A stretch of 59,789 nucleotides of DNA from Gammaproteobacteria bacterium (GTDB taxonomy: Bacteria > Pseudomonadota > Gammaproteobacteria > JASBUN01). The notes beneath the pieces are model-generated. The model did not search any database. It worked only from the letters and a program-made list of their open reading frames with translations, and had not been told where the DNA came from. This document shows positions 8,742 through 16,537 of this stretch, piece by piece. A program made the position numbers and the translations under genes. The stretch covers positions 1 to 59,789 of the forward strand of contig JASBUN010000032.1 in the NCBI GenBank assembly GCA_030147845.1. Direction: 5' to 3'. Numbering within the stretch: position 1 is the first letter of the stretch; each line of letters opens with the position of its first letter.

Positions 8742-10253
8742 ATGCTCGAGACCATACAAGCCGGCTTTGCGATGTTTCTCACGGTACACAATGTCGTGGC
8801 CATTTTTGGCGGATTGGTGGTCGGCGTGGTGGTCGGCGCCATCCCCGGCATGACCGGCACCATGGGTGTGGCCTTGGCGTTGCCGTTTACCTTTTACATG
8901 CCGCCGATCACGAGCATCTTGTTGCTGGTCGGTATCTACAAAGGCGCAATCTACGGCGGTTCGATACCGGCTATCGTCATCAAGACGCCCGGGACACCGG
9001 CTGCTGCTTGCACGGTGCTCGATGGCTATCCCATGGCGCGCAAGGGCCAAGCCGGCAAAGCTTTGCAAATGGCGCTGTATGCCGGTTGTACCGCCGACTT
9101 GGTGTCCAACATCGCGCTGATCTTTTTCGCCGGGTTCATCGCCAGCTTCGCCTTGCGCTTCGGCCCGGCCGAGTACTTCACACTCATCACCTTCTCGCTA
9201 ACGATCATTGCCGGAGTGTGCGGGGCTTCGCTTACGCGCGGATTGGTGTCGGCCGGTTTCGGGCTGTTGGCGGCCACCATCGGGCTGGATCTGGTCTACG
9301 GATCCAGCCGCCTGGCCTTCGGTTCAGCGGATTTGATGGGCGGCTTGAACTTCATTCCGCTGCTGATCGGCTTGTTCGCACTGCCGGAGATCATCAATGA
9401 GTATACGCGTCGCCAGAGTGGTCACGTGGCCACCAAGGTCGATCGCAGCTCGGTGACCTGGGGCGAGTACCGCGCGTCGTTGAAAAGTATTCTGCGTGGC
9501 AGTCTCATCGGCGTCGTACTGGGCGCCATTCCCGGCATCGGCGCCGCACCGGCATCTTTTATGTCCTACAGCGAGGCAAAACGAAATTCCAAGAATGGTG
9601 ATCGTTTTGGTGAAGGTGAGCTCGAGGGCGTGGCGGCGGCCGAGGCCGGCGCCAATGGCGTTACCGGGGCGACCTTGATCCCGCTCATGTCGCTGGGTGT
9701 ACCCGGTGACGTCATTACCGCGGTCATCTTGGGCGCTTTCATGATCCATGGCTTGACGCCGGGGCCGACACTGTTTCAGAAGCACATCACCGAGATTTAC
9801 GCCCTATTTTGGGGTATTTTGTTCAGTTCGGCCTTGTTGCTGCTGACCGGTAAAGTGGCAATTCGCGCCTTCGCGCGTTTGGGCGAAGTGCCGAACAGCA
9901 TATTGTTTCCGATCGTCATCGTGTTGTGTTTCTATGGCGCCTACGCGGTCAACTCCAGTATGTTCGATGTCGGCGTCATGGTGGGCATGGGCGTGCTGGG
10001 ATATTTCATGCTGAAGTTCGACATACCGCCGGCGCCGTTTTTGATCGCCTTCATTCTTGGGCCGATGTTCGAAGATAACCTGCGGCGTTCCTTGCTGCTG
10101 TCGAAAGGCTCGTTTGGGATTTTCTTCAGTAGCGCCATCTGCTGGTTCTTCATCGCGCTTACCGTGCTGTCGGTATATTTAGTCGTGCGCCGCAATATGC
10201 GCGAGCGCACCAACCGCCGCCGCGCGCTGGCTGACGCCGCCAAGGCAAAGTGA
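8742..10253 (+). CDS. Tripartite tricarboxylate transporter, large membrane subunit (TctA)
   Basis: A 503-residue protein with about 12 hydrophobic segments, the size of TctA permeases. Seen: the N-terminal signature GAIPGMTGTMGVALALPFTF, then YGGSIPAIVIKTPGTPAAA, and the internal repeat GAIPGIGAAPASFMSY followed by LIPLMSLGVPGDVI. These glycine-proline loops form the substrate path in this family. The chain ends with a basic tail (RERTNRRRALADAAKAK). It is last in the tctCBA-like set; the downstream 508 bases are filled with repeats. The complex imports a carboxylate for the enzymes encoded to the left. SlcHFG sulfolactate carriers belong to the same transporter family, but the sequence alone does not give the substrate. 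Confidence 0.93.
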   Translation: MLETIQAGFAMFLTVHNVVAIFGGLVVGVVVGAIPGMTGTMGVALALPFTFYMPPITSILLLVGIYKGAIYGGSIPAIVIKTPGTPAAACTVLDGYPMARKGQAGKALQMALYAGCTADLVSNIALIFFAGFIASFALRFGPAEYFTLITFSLTIIAGVCGASLTRGLVSAGFGLLAATIGLDLVYGSSRLAFGSADLMGGLNFIPLLIGLFALPEIINEYTRRQSGHVATKVDRSSVTWGEYRASLKSILRGSLIGVVLGAIPGIGAAPASFMSYSEAKRNSKNGDRFGEGELEGVAAAEAGANGVTGATLIPLMSLGVPGDVITAVILGAFMIHGLTPGPTLFQKHITEIYALFWGILFSSALLLLTGKVAIRAFARLGEVPNSILFPIVIVLCFYGAYAVNSSMFDVGVMVGMGVLGYFMLKFDIPPAPFLIAFILGPMFEDNLRRSLLLSKGSFGIFFSSAICWFFIALTVLSVYLVVRRNMRERTNRRRALADAAKAK

Positions 10254-10761
10254 AGCCACCGGCGTAATCATTTTGTAGGTGCGGTTGCCGCCGTGCATGC
10301 AGCATACGGCAGGTAGGGCGTGTGTGCGCGGAGAACCGAACGGATTACAACATGGGCGCGGATGAATCCGTGCCTACACAAGATAGGCTACGATAGTCGG
10401 GCTCATCTGACGCTTTCAAATATCCCCGTCAATTTTGTAGGCACGGCTGTAGCCGTACGGGTTCGGTAGGGTTCGCGGCGCGACTTGCACGGATGAATCC
10501 GTGCCTACACAAGACAGGCTACGATAGTCGGGCTCATCTGACGCTTTCAAATATCCCCGTCGATTTTGTAGGCACGGCTTTAGCCGTGCGGGCTCGGTAC
10601 GTTTCGCGGCGTAACTTGCACGGATCAATCCGTGCCTACACAGGCCTGGTTCGATCACCGGCGAGGCGATTGTTGTAAGGGGCACCAGTCGGCTGGCCGG
10701 CGCCGCCAAAGCCAAGTGAGGCGGCGCTTACCGATTAGTTTGCAGGCACGGCTTCAGCCGG
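10254..10761. repeat. Intergenic block of REP-like palindromes with a 131-bp tandem duplication
   Basis: No gene is seen. The stretch carries repeated short palindromes of the types GTAGGCACGGCT..AGCCGTGC and CACGGATGAATCCGTG, near 10360, 10435, 10488, 10567, 10618 and 10742. A 131-base unit is duplicated in tandem: the segment starting GATGAATCCG at 10361 recurs at 10492, and a third partial copy starts at 10623. The copies differ at a few positions. The palindromes recur near 12921 and at 21600-21880. Confidence 0.85.
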
Positions 10762-11511
10762 TCATGGCGCTTTGGATAGGTCGTTGAAATACACGTGCTG
10801 TGTGGTGTTGACGCGGCAGGTGCGCGCTTCCACGGGCCGGCCGTGATAGGTGTACGACAAACGGTCGATTTCCAAAATCGGGCTGCCGGGCGCGACACCG
10901 AGTAACTTCGAATCGGTCGCGTTGGCGGCCACTGCGCGCAGGTGCTCGGCGGTATGGACGATGTTGATACCGAACTGTTCCTGAAATAGTTGATAGATGG
11001 TACCGGTGCGGTGCGCCAGATGTTTGCGGCTCAGGTTGGGGAAATCAGCTGCGCTGACGACGATCTCATCGACCTCGATCGGTTGGTCTTCCAGCTTCAA
11101 TAAATTGCAGATGCGGATAATCGCTGCCGACGGCTTGATCTGAAGTCGCGCGGCGATGCCGCTGTCCGCGCGCCCGTGTTCGAACGAGATCAGCTCGGGC
11201 GTCGGCGAGCGTTTGACGCCATCCTCACCAACGATGTGGAAGAAGTAATACAGCGATCGCGCGGCGCTGTGCGCGGCCACGAACGTGCCCCGTCCTTGCT
11301 GGCGGATCAGAATTTTTTCGGCCACCAGTTCGTCAATGGCCTTGCGTACCGTGCCGGCGCTGACCTTGAACTGCTCGGCCAGTCGCGCCTCACTGGGGAT
11401 GGATTCGTTTGGCTGCCATTGTCCCTCGGCCAGGCTGTTGGTTAATAGCGTTTTGATGCGTTTATACAGCGGCCCCTGGCCAAGGCTGGGGTAGCCGACG
11501 AGTGCCTGCAT
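10762..11511 (-). CDS. GntR-family regulator with UTRA effector domain (HutC type)
   Basis: A 249-residue transcription regulator. Seen: an N-terminal winged helix (LYKRIKTLLTNSLAEGQW, then PSEARLAEQFKVSAGTVRKA, residues 15-80) and a C-terminal UTRA ligand domain with EVDEIVVSAADFPNL and a closing region around RPVEARTCRVNTTQHVY. The ATG at 11511 follows GGAGGGAGACC and is preferred over one six codons earlier. It is divergent from the Ldh2-type dehydrogenase; the shared 240-base gap has two tandem copies of TAAGTGATATAGTT. The same motif precedes the thiamine-diphosphate enzyme and, weakly, the transporter operon, so it is the likely repressor of the whole cluster, released by a pathway intermediate. 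Confidence 0.9.
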   Translation of the reverse strand: MQALVGYPSLGQGPLYKRIKTLLTNSLAEGQWQPNESIPSEARLAEQFKVSAGTVRKAIDELVAEKILIRQQGRGTFVAAHSAARSLYYFFHIVGEDGVKRSPTPELISFEHGRADSGIAARLQIKPSAAIIRICNLLKLEDQPIEVDEIVVSAADFPNLSRKHLAHRTGTIYQLFQEQFGINIVHTAEHLRAVAANATDSKLLGVAPGSPILEIDRLSYTYHGRPVEARTCRVNTTQHVYFNDLSKAP

Positions 11512-11580
11512 GGTCTCCCTCCAATCCAATCACAACTTGCTGGAACAAGTCTAACACCGGCTGAGCCGGGTTCTATCATC

Positions 11581-11615
11581 TAAGTGATATAGTTATATAA
11601 GTGATATAGTTGATT
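11581..11615. promoter_or_regulatory. Tandem operator-like repeats, predicted GntR/UTRA site 3
   Basis: TAAGTGATATAGTT occurs at 11581-11594 and again at 11598-11611, a 17-base spacing. The second copy extends into the 14 bases shared exactly with 762-775. The pair sits between the divergent GntR and Ldh2-type genes, as expected for autoregulation and control of both. Confidence 0.6.
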
Positions 11616-11753
11616 AGCGCAGTCGGCAAGTTTAAACTGCGTGCAGCCGTCATCGTGATTGTATCGCCGTCGCCGCGATCAGGTGCCCGCTGTCGCAGCA
11701 CGGCGTTCGCCGCGATGCTGCCGCAAGTGCGTCGTATTCATTCAATAGGAACC

Positions 11754-12779
11754 ATGCCCATGGCCCACGTAGTAGCCGCGCAAAAACTGTTCACGCTCGT
11801 CAGCCGCGCCTTGCAGCGCGCCGGCGCAACGGCTGAGGTGTCCGATACGGTCGCCCGGCATCTGCTTGCCGCCGAGGCGCAGGGGCTGACGTCACACGGG
11901 TTATCGCGCACACCCATGTACTGTGGGCATCTCAGTAATGGCCGCACCGACGGTAAAGCGGTGCCGAAGATCGCGCATGAGCGCGGTGGCGCGGTGCTGA
12001 TCGACGCCGGTTACGGTATGGCTTTCCCGGCCTGTGATTTGGCGATCGCCGAGGCGATTCAACGCGCCCGCTCATTCGGCGTTTCGTTTGCCGGCGTCAC
12101 CAATAGCCACCATCTCGGTGTCGCCGCGTTGCATCTTCGCCCGGTGGCGCAAGCCGGCATGGTGGGCTTGGCGTTTGGCAACTCGCCAGCCGCCATTGCC
12201 GCCTGGGGCGGTCGCACGCCGTTGTTTGGTACCAATCCCATTGCCGCGGTGTTCCCGCGCCGTGAGGCCGAACCCCTGGTCATCGACCTGGCCTTGTCGC
12301 AGGTGGCACGTGGCAAAATTATGGTGGCGGCGCAACGCGGCGAGTCGATACCGGAAGGTTGGGCGCTGGATCGCGAAGGTCGGCCAACCACGGACGCGCA
12401 GGCCGGGCTCGAAGGCACTATGGCGCCGGCCGGTGGCGTCAAAGGCGCCATGTTGGCGCTGACGGTGGAACTACTTTGTTGCGCGTTGACCGGCGCGGCG
12501 TTCGGTTCCGAGGTTGATTCATTTTTCAGCGATAGCGGCAATCGGTCGGCGATCGGGCAGGCGTTTTTGGTCGTCGATCCGGATGCCTTGGCCGGCCGCG
12601 CCGTCTATCTGGCGCGGGTGGAAGCGCTGGTGGCCGCCATGCTCGCCGACGACGGCGTGCGCCTGCCGGGCGATCGCCGCCGCCACAATGAACACACCGC
12701 ACAAGCCGACGGCATTAGCGTGCCCGATGCCCTGTACGAAAAAATCGTCCAGTTGGCGGGCGAAGCAGTAACGAACTGA
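11754..12779 (+). CDS. Ldh2-family malate/L-lactate-type dehydrogenase, ComC-like
   Basis: A 341-residue NAD(P)-dependent 2-hydroxyacid dehydrogenase of the Ldh2/malate-sulfolactate family, whose members include ComC, the (R)-sulfolactate dehydrogenase. Seen: an N-terminal HLLAAEAQGLTSHGLSR, the conserved VTNSHHLGVAALH near residue 115, GTNPIAAVFPR, and KGAMLALTVELLCCALTG. Two start codons two codons apart fit (11754 and 11760); AGGA sits best for 11754. Size equals family members. It is divergent from the GntR regulator, shares its operator region and ends at a strong terminator. Together with the FAD/Fe-S dehydrogenase it gives the cluster two different hydroxyacid oxidations, as in organisms that interconvert sulfolactate enantiomers through sulfopyruvate. 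Malate, lactate or ureidoglycolate-type substrates remain possible. Confidence 0.87.
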   Translation: MPMAHVVAAQKLFTLVSRALQRAGATAEVSDTVARHLLAAEAQGLTSHGLSRTPMYCGHLSNGRTDGKAVPKIAHERGGAVLIDAGYGMAFPACDLAIAEAIQRARSFGVSFAGVTNSHHLGVAALHLRPVAQAGMVGLAFGNSPAAIAAWGGRTPLFGTNPIAAVFPRREAEPLVIDLALSQVARGKIMVAAQRGESIPEGWALDREGRPTTDAQAGLEGTMAPAGGVKGAMLALTVELLCCALTGAAFGSEVDSFFSDSGNRSAIGQAFLVVDPDALAGRAVYLARVEALVAAMLADDGVRLPGDRRRHNEHTAQADGISVPDALYEKIVQLAGEAVTN

Positions 12780-12804
12780 CTCCTCCTTCGTGCGAACTGC
12801 ACGG

Positions 12805-12839
12805 GCGGCCGGTACATTGTCCGGCCGCTTCCTTTTTTT
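12805..12839 (+). terminator. Rho-independent terminator after the Ldh2-type gene
   Basis: GCGGCCGG (12805-12812) pairs perfectly with CCGGCCGC (12821-12828) over an 8-base loop, followed by TTCC and seven T. It lies 26 bases after the dehydrogenase stop and closes the first gene cluster. Confidence 0.9.
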
Positions 12840-12944
12840 GTTCGGAAAAATCGACAGCTACGATCTGACACCTAAAGCGCAGCCATTGCTGGGTACGCGG
12901 TGATTGTGGTGGGGTTTTGTCGGCACGGATTTATCCGTGCATGG

Positions 12945-13066
12945 CTCAACGTCATGACAGGAGACGAGCTAATTCGCCTTGGCGCGCTTTGCGTCTCTGC
13001 GAGAACAATTCGTTGATCTTATATAAAATCAATCTCTCGCCAAGACGCCGGGCTCGCAAAGAAAAT
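12945..13066. repeat. Dispersed 120-bp inverted-repeat element, copy A
   Basis: The segment from CTCAACGTCATGAC to GCAAAGAAAATCAG is repeated with changes at 21442-21565. Its arms are roughly complementary: CTTGGCGCGCTTTGCG on the left and CGCCAAGACGCC with CGCAAAG on the right, around an A/T-rich centre. It is a non-coding palindromic element of a type common in environmental proteobacteria; mobility is not shown. Confidence 0.7.
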
Positions 13067-13112
13067 CAGTGGCGCATTGCCTCGACGTCGTTAGTTTCGA
13101 ACACGCAGGCGT

Positions 13113-14639
13113 CTAGGCGCGCGGCTGGTTCTGCGCATAGCGTTCGCGCAGCAAGTTTTTCTGCACTTTGCCCATGGTGTTGCGCGGTAGGCGATCGGTA
13201 AAAAATACCCGCTTCGGTACCTTATAGCCGGCCAACCGGCCTTTGAGCGCTGCGATCACTTGTTGTTCGTCGAGCGATTCGGCGCCGGGGCGGCGCACCA
13301 CCACGGCGGCGACCATTTCACCGTAATCGGCGTGCGGCAGGCCAATGATGGCCGACTCGAGCACGCCACGCTGTTCGTCGATCACCAATTCGATTTCTTT
13401 CGGGTAAACGTTGTAGCCGCCGGTGATAACCATGTCCTTGGCGCGCCCGACAACGGATACGTAGCCGCGCTTGTCGATGCAGGCCATATCGCCGGTGCGA
13501 AAGTAGCCGTCGATAGTGAATTCTTCCGCCGTTTTTTCCGGCATTCGCCAATAGCCTTTGAAGACGTTTGCGCCTTTGATCTGTAATTGTCCGACCTGAT
13601 CCGCCTCGACGGGCTGATCGTCGTCGTTGACCGTGCGCACCGACACGCCCGGCAGTGGAAAGCCAACCGTGCCGGCGATGCGCTCGCCGTCGAGTGGATT
13701 GGAGGTATTCATGCCGGTTTCGGTCATGCCGTAGCGTTCCAGGATGGTGTGCCCTGTACGCTGGCGGAACTCGGCGAAGGTTTGCTCCAGCAACGGCGCC
13801 GAGCCGGAGATGAACAGGCGCATGTTGCGGCAATCGTCCCGGTCGAATGCCGGGTCGGCCAGCAAGCGTGTGTAGAAGGTCGGCACGCCCATCAGCACAG
13901 TGGCGCGCGGTAGCAGCCGACGTACTACGGCGGCGTCGAACTTGCGTACGAATAACATGCCGGTGCCGTTCAGCAACACGCAGTGACAGGCGACGAACAA
14001 GCCGTGGATATGAAACAGCGGCAGCGCATGCAGCAGCACGTCGTCGGCTTGCCAACCCCAGGTTTGGTGCAAAGCGATGGCATTGGCGGCCAGATTGCCG
14101 TGCGTGATCATGGCGCCCTTGGGTCGCCCCGTGGTGCCGGAGGTATACAGGATTACGGCGGTATCGTAGGCACTGCAGGCGATCGTGTCGAATTTGGCGA
14201 CCATCGCTGCGCTATTGTCGATCAGGCTGCCGCGGCCGTCACCGCTCAGGGTCAATACGTGTGCGACGCCGCGTTTGGCGGCAAGCCGCTGCATGATGTC
14301 GAGTTTGTCCGCGGCGCACACTACTGCCGCGGGCTCGGCGTCGCCGAGGAAAAAATCCAGTTCGCCCTCCAGGTAGCCGGTATTCAAGGGTAAATAGATA
14401 AATCCGGCGCGCAGGCAGGCCAAGTACAGGAACACCGCATGCGGAGATTTCTCCACTTGCACGGCGACCCGGTCGCCTTTGCTTATGCCCAGCCCGGACA
14501 GGTACCTGGCGTACCGGGCGCTATAGCTGTCCAAGTCCGCGTATGTGTATATATCCCCTTGTTCTTCCTCGATAAATGTCTTATTCGGATCACTGGGGAA
14601 ACGACTCTCAAAGAGCTTGATGATGTTATCGTTGTGCAC
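13113..14639 (-). CDS. matB: Malonyl-CoA synthetase (MatB family)
   Basis: A 508-residue acyl-CoA synthetase of the AMP-forming superfamily that turns malonate, ATP and CoA into malonyl-CoA. Seen: the P-loop ILYTSGTTGRPKGAM, the motif ERYGMTETGMNTSNPL, the YFRTGDMACID region and the C-terminal catalytic lysine region RLPRNTMGKVQKNLLRE. The assignment to malonate rests on its place beside a FadR-type regulator, a TRAP carrier and malonyl-CoA decarboxylase. A GTG start at 14639 is chosen because GAGG stands 7 bases before it and the length then matches MatB (about 505); a TTG eleven codons earlier is possible but lacks a ribosome site. It is divergent from the regulator with an operator-like palindrome between them. 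Confidence 0.88.
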   Translation of the reverse strand: MHNDNIIKLFESRFPSDPNKTFIEEEQGDIYTYADLDSYSARYARYLSGLGISKGDRVAVQVEKSPHAVFLYLACLRAGFIYLPLNTGYLEGELDFFLGDAEPAAVVCAADKLDIMQRLAAKRGVAHVLTLSGDGRGSLIDNSAAMVAKFDTIACSAYDTAVILYTSGTTGRPKGAMITHGNLAANAIALHQTWGWQADDVLLHALPLFHIHGLFVACHCVLLNGTGMLFVRKFDAAVVRRLLPRATVLMGVPTFYTRLLADPAFDRDDCRNMRLFISGSAPLLEQTFAEFRQRTGHTILERYGMTETGMNTSNPLDGERIAGTVGFPLPGVSVRTVNDDDQPVEADQVGQLQIKGANVFKGYWRMPEKTAEEFTIDGYFRTGDMACIDKRGYVSVVGRAKDMVITGGYNVYPKEIELVIDEQRGVLESAIIGLPHADYGEMVAAVVVRRPGAESLDEQQVIAALKGRLAGYKVPKRVFFTDRLPRNTMGKVQKNLLRERYAQNQPRA

Positions 14640-14709
14640 GAGCGGCCTCGAAACTGTGTGCTTGACAGCCAAAAGCGGACGTCATTAGACTGCCTGAAAT
14701 TTATAATTA

Positions 14710-14730
14710 TGTATTACAAATTACAATACA
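14710..14730. promoter_or_regulatory. Operator-like palindrome in the matB-matR gap
   Basis: TGTATT (14710-14715) and AATACA (14725-14730) are inverted arms around an A/T-rich 9-base centre, in the gap between the divergent synthetase and regulator genes. FadR-type regulators bind short palindromes of this kind. Control of both genes by the neighbouring regulator is inferred. Confidence 0.5.
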
Positions 14731-14757
14731 TTGTCCCGGCCAGGCGCTAAAACCGAC

Positions 14758-15438
14758 GTGAATTCCGAACTCATCCAACGTCGCGCCCTCTATCAGCAGG
14801 TCGCTGATCGTTTGCGCAAGCGTATTTATGACCACACGCTGGCGCCCGGTGAGGCGATCGATGAGAAGCAGTTGTGTGAGGAATTCGGCATCAGTCGCAC
14901 GCCGCTGCGCGAAGCGCTCAAGGTGCTGAACAGCGAGGGCTTGGTCGAACTGGTGCCGAATCGTGGTTGTTTCGTCGGACAAATCGAGCCGAGGGAATTG
15001 CATGATTTGTTCCCGGTCATGGCGGTGCTGGAAGGCTTGTGCGCGCATGAGGCCGTGCGGCGCGGTTCCGATGCCGATTTCGAGCGGCTAGAGGAATTGC
15101 ATGCGCGTCTCGAGCAGCATGCGGCAGCCGGCGATATTGACGCCTATTATGAAGATAACTTCCGCTTTCATCTGGTGGTGCAGGAAATATCCCGCAATCA
15201 CTGGCTGCAGCGGGTGGCGAACGATTTACGCAAGATCCTGCGTTTGGCGCGACACGACCAGCTTACCGTCGATGGCCGCCTGCAAGGATCGTTGCAAGAG
15301 CACCGTCGCATCATGGAGGCATTTCGTCGCCGCGATGCGAAGGCTGTAGAGCAGTGCATGAAGGAACATCTCACTGCGCAACTGCAGGGATTGGCGCGGC
15401 TAGATGTGTATAAATCGCCGTCTGAGCCGGCATATTAA
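14758..15438 (+). CDS. matR: GntR-family regulator with FCD domain (MatR-like)
   Basis: A 226-residue FadR-type regulator. Seen: a winged helix at residues 5-75 with EAIDEKQLCEEFGISRTPLR and EALKVLNSEGLVELVPNRG, then an all-helical FCD ligand domain with the metal-site pattern DNFRFHLVVQEISRNHWL and LQEHRRIMEAFRRRD. MatR proteins of malonate operons have this design and repress in the absence of malonate. Start is uncertain: GTG at 14758 avoids the operator-like palindrome, while TTG at 14731 directly abuts it; neither has a clear ribosome site. It is divergent from the malonyl-CoA synthetase gene and lies 34 bases before the TRAP binding-protein gene, so it likely controls both directions. 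Confidence 0.85.
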   Translation: MNSELIQRRALYQQVADRLRKRIYDHTLAPGEAIDEKQLCEEFGISRTPLREALKVLNSEGLVELVPNRGCFVGQIEPRELHDLFPVMAVLEGLCAHEAVRRGSDADFERLEELHARLEQHAAAGDIDAYYEDNFRFHLVVQEISRNHWLQRVANDLRKILRLARHDQLTVDGRLQGSLQEHRRIMEAFRRRDAKAVEQCMKEHLTAQLQGLARLDVYKSPSEPAY

Positions 15439-15472
15439 AATATTTTGTGACCTAGAACGAACGGAGGAGAGT

Positions 15473-16474
15473 ATGCAAATTTCAAGAAAAACATTCGTCG
15501 TTGCGGCGTTGACTGCGGTTATGGGGTTGGCGGGCGCGACGGCATCCGCGGGTGACAGGGTGCTGCGCGCCTCACACCAGTGGCCGCAGGGCGACATGCG
15601 CGACAAAATGGTGCGCATCATTGCTGAAGATGTGGCGAAGGCCAATGTCGGTCTGAAGATCCAGGTTTATCCCGGCAAGTCATTGTTCAAGCCCAAGGAG
15701 CAGTGGGACGCCATTGTTAAGGGACGCTTGGATATCACCGCCTTCCCGCTCGATTATGCGGGCGGCCGTCATCCGGAGTTCAACCTGACTTTGATGCCCG
15801 GTTTGGTGCGTAACCATGAGCATGCACAAAAACTGGATCATTCAAAGTTCATGCAGCGCATCAAAGGCATCATAAACAAGGCCGGAGCGATCGTACTGTC
15901 CGACACCTGGTTGGCAGGTGGTTTTGTCTCCAAGAAAAAGTGCGTGCTGAATCCGTCGGATGTTAAGGGTCAGAATTTCCGTGCTGCGGGACGCGCGTTC
16001 AATCAGATGCTGGCGGCGGCCGGCGCTTCCATCCACAGCATGCCGAGTTCGGAGATTTATACCGGGCTGCAAACCGGCGTACTGGATGGCGCCAACACCA
16101 GTTCCGCGAGTCTGGTGTCCTATCGTATCTATGAGCAGGTCAAGTGCTTGACGGCACCCGGCAAAAACGCCTTGTGGTTCATGTACGAACCGATCTTGAT
16201 GTCGAAGATGACCTTCGACAGCTTGAACAAGAAGCAGCAAAAGGCGCTGTTGGCGGCCGGCAAACATGCCGAGAAGTATGCCTATAAGCAAGGCAAAAAG
16301 GCCGACCAGATCTTAGTCGACACTTATAAGAAACATGGCGTCAAAGTCGTCACCATGTCCGAGAAGCAGTACAACGAATGGAAGAAAATCGCGGATAAAT
16401 CTTCCTATAAAGCGTTTACTGACCGCGTCAAAGGTGGCCGAGAGCTGCTGGATCTGGCGTTGTCGGTGAAATAA
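15473..16474 (+). CDS. dctP: TRAP transporter solute-binding protein (DctP family)
   Basis: A 333-residue periplasmic binding protein of a TRAP carrier, probably for malonate. Seen: a signal peptide (MQISRKTFVVAALTAVMGLA, cleaved near TASAGDRVL), KSLFKPKEQWDAIVKGRLDI, the DctP binding-motif region FRAAGRAFNQMLAAAGAS and SSEIYTGLQTGVLDGANT. The ATG at 15473 follows GGAGGAGAGT; a longer frame overlapping the regulator gene is rejected. The membrane subunits follow after a strong intercistronic hairpin. Malonate as substrate is inferred from the flanking malonyl-CoA synthetase and decarboxylase genes; similar TRAP systems sit in malonate loci of other proteobacteria. Confidence 0.92.
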   Translation: MQISRKTFVVAALTAVMGLAGATASAGDRVLRASHQWPQGDMRDKMVRIIAEDVAKANVGLKIQVYPGKSLFKPKEQWDAIVKGRLDITAFPLDYAGGRHPEFNLTLMPGLVRNHEHAQKLDHSKFMQRIKGIINKAGAIVLSDTWLAGGFVSKKKCVLNPSDVKGQNFRAAGRAFNQMLAAAGASIHSMPSSEIYTGLQTGVLDGANTSSASLVSYRIYEQVKCLTAPGKNALWFMYEPILMSKMTFDSLNKKQQKALLAAGKHAEKYAYKQGKKADQILVDTYKKHGVKVVTMSEKQYNEWKKIADKSSYKAFTDRVKGGRELLDLALSVK

Positions 16475-16488
16475 TTTACTTCTGCCAC

Positions 16489-16515
16489 GGCACCGGCGTT
16501 TCGTGCGCCGGTGCC
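16489..16515 (+). terminator. Intercistronic hairpin after dctP
   Basis: GGCACCGGCG (16489-16498) pairs perfectly with CGCCGGTGCC (16506-16515) over a 7-base loop, followed by TATTTTGTT. It lies 14 bases after the binding-protein stop and 22 before dctQ. It may terminate part of the transcripts and so favour the binding protein, like the hairpin after the tctC-like gene. Confidence 0.7.
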
Positions 16516-16537
16516 TATTTTGTTGTAAGCGTCCTCT

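Larger units (their letters stand above)
12780..13112. other. Intergenic region between convergent genes, terminator and repeats
   Basis: No gene is seen. From left to right it holds a terminator (12805-12839), one REP-like palindrome CGGCACGGATTTATCCGTGC (12921-12940) and one copy of a 120-base dispersed element (12945-13066). The dehydrogenase gene on the left and the malonyl-CoA synthetase gene on the right converge here. Confidence 0.8.

Noticed and set aside
10254..10761. CRISPR array in the repeat block
   Set aside because: The 131-base tandem unit contains long conserved stretches, not short repeats with unique spacers, and no cas gene is seen.
13113..14639. General acetyl- or long-chain acyl-CoA synthetase
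   Set aside because: The size and the direct link with malonyl-CoA decarboxylase, MatR-type regulator and TRAP carrier favour malonyl-CoA synthetase.
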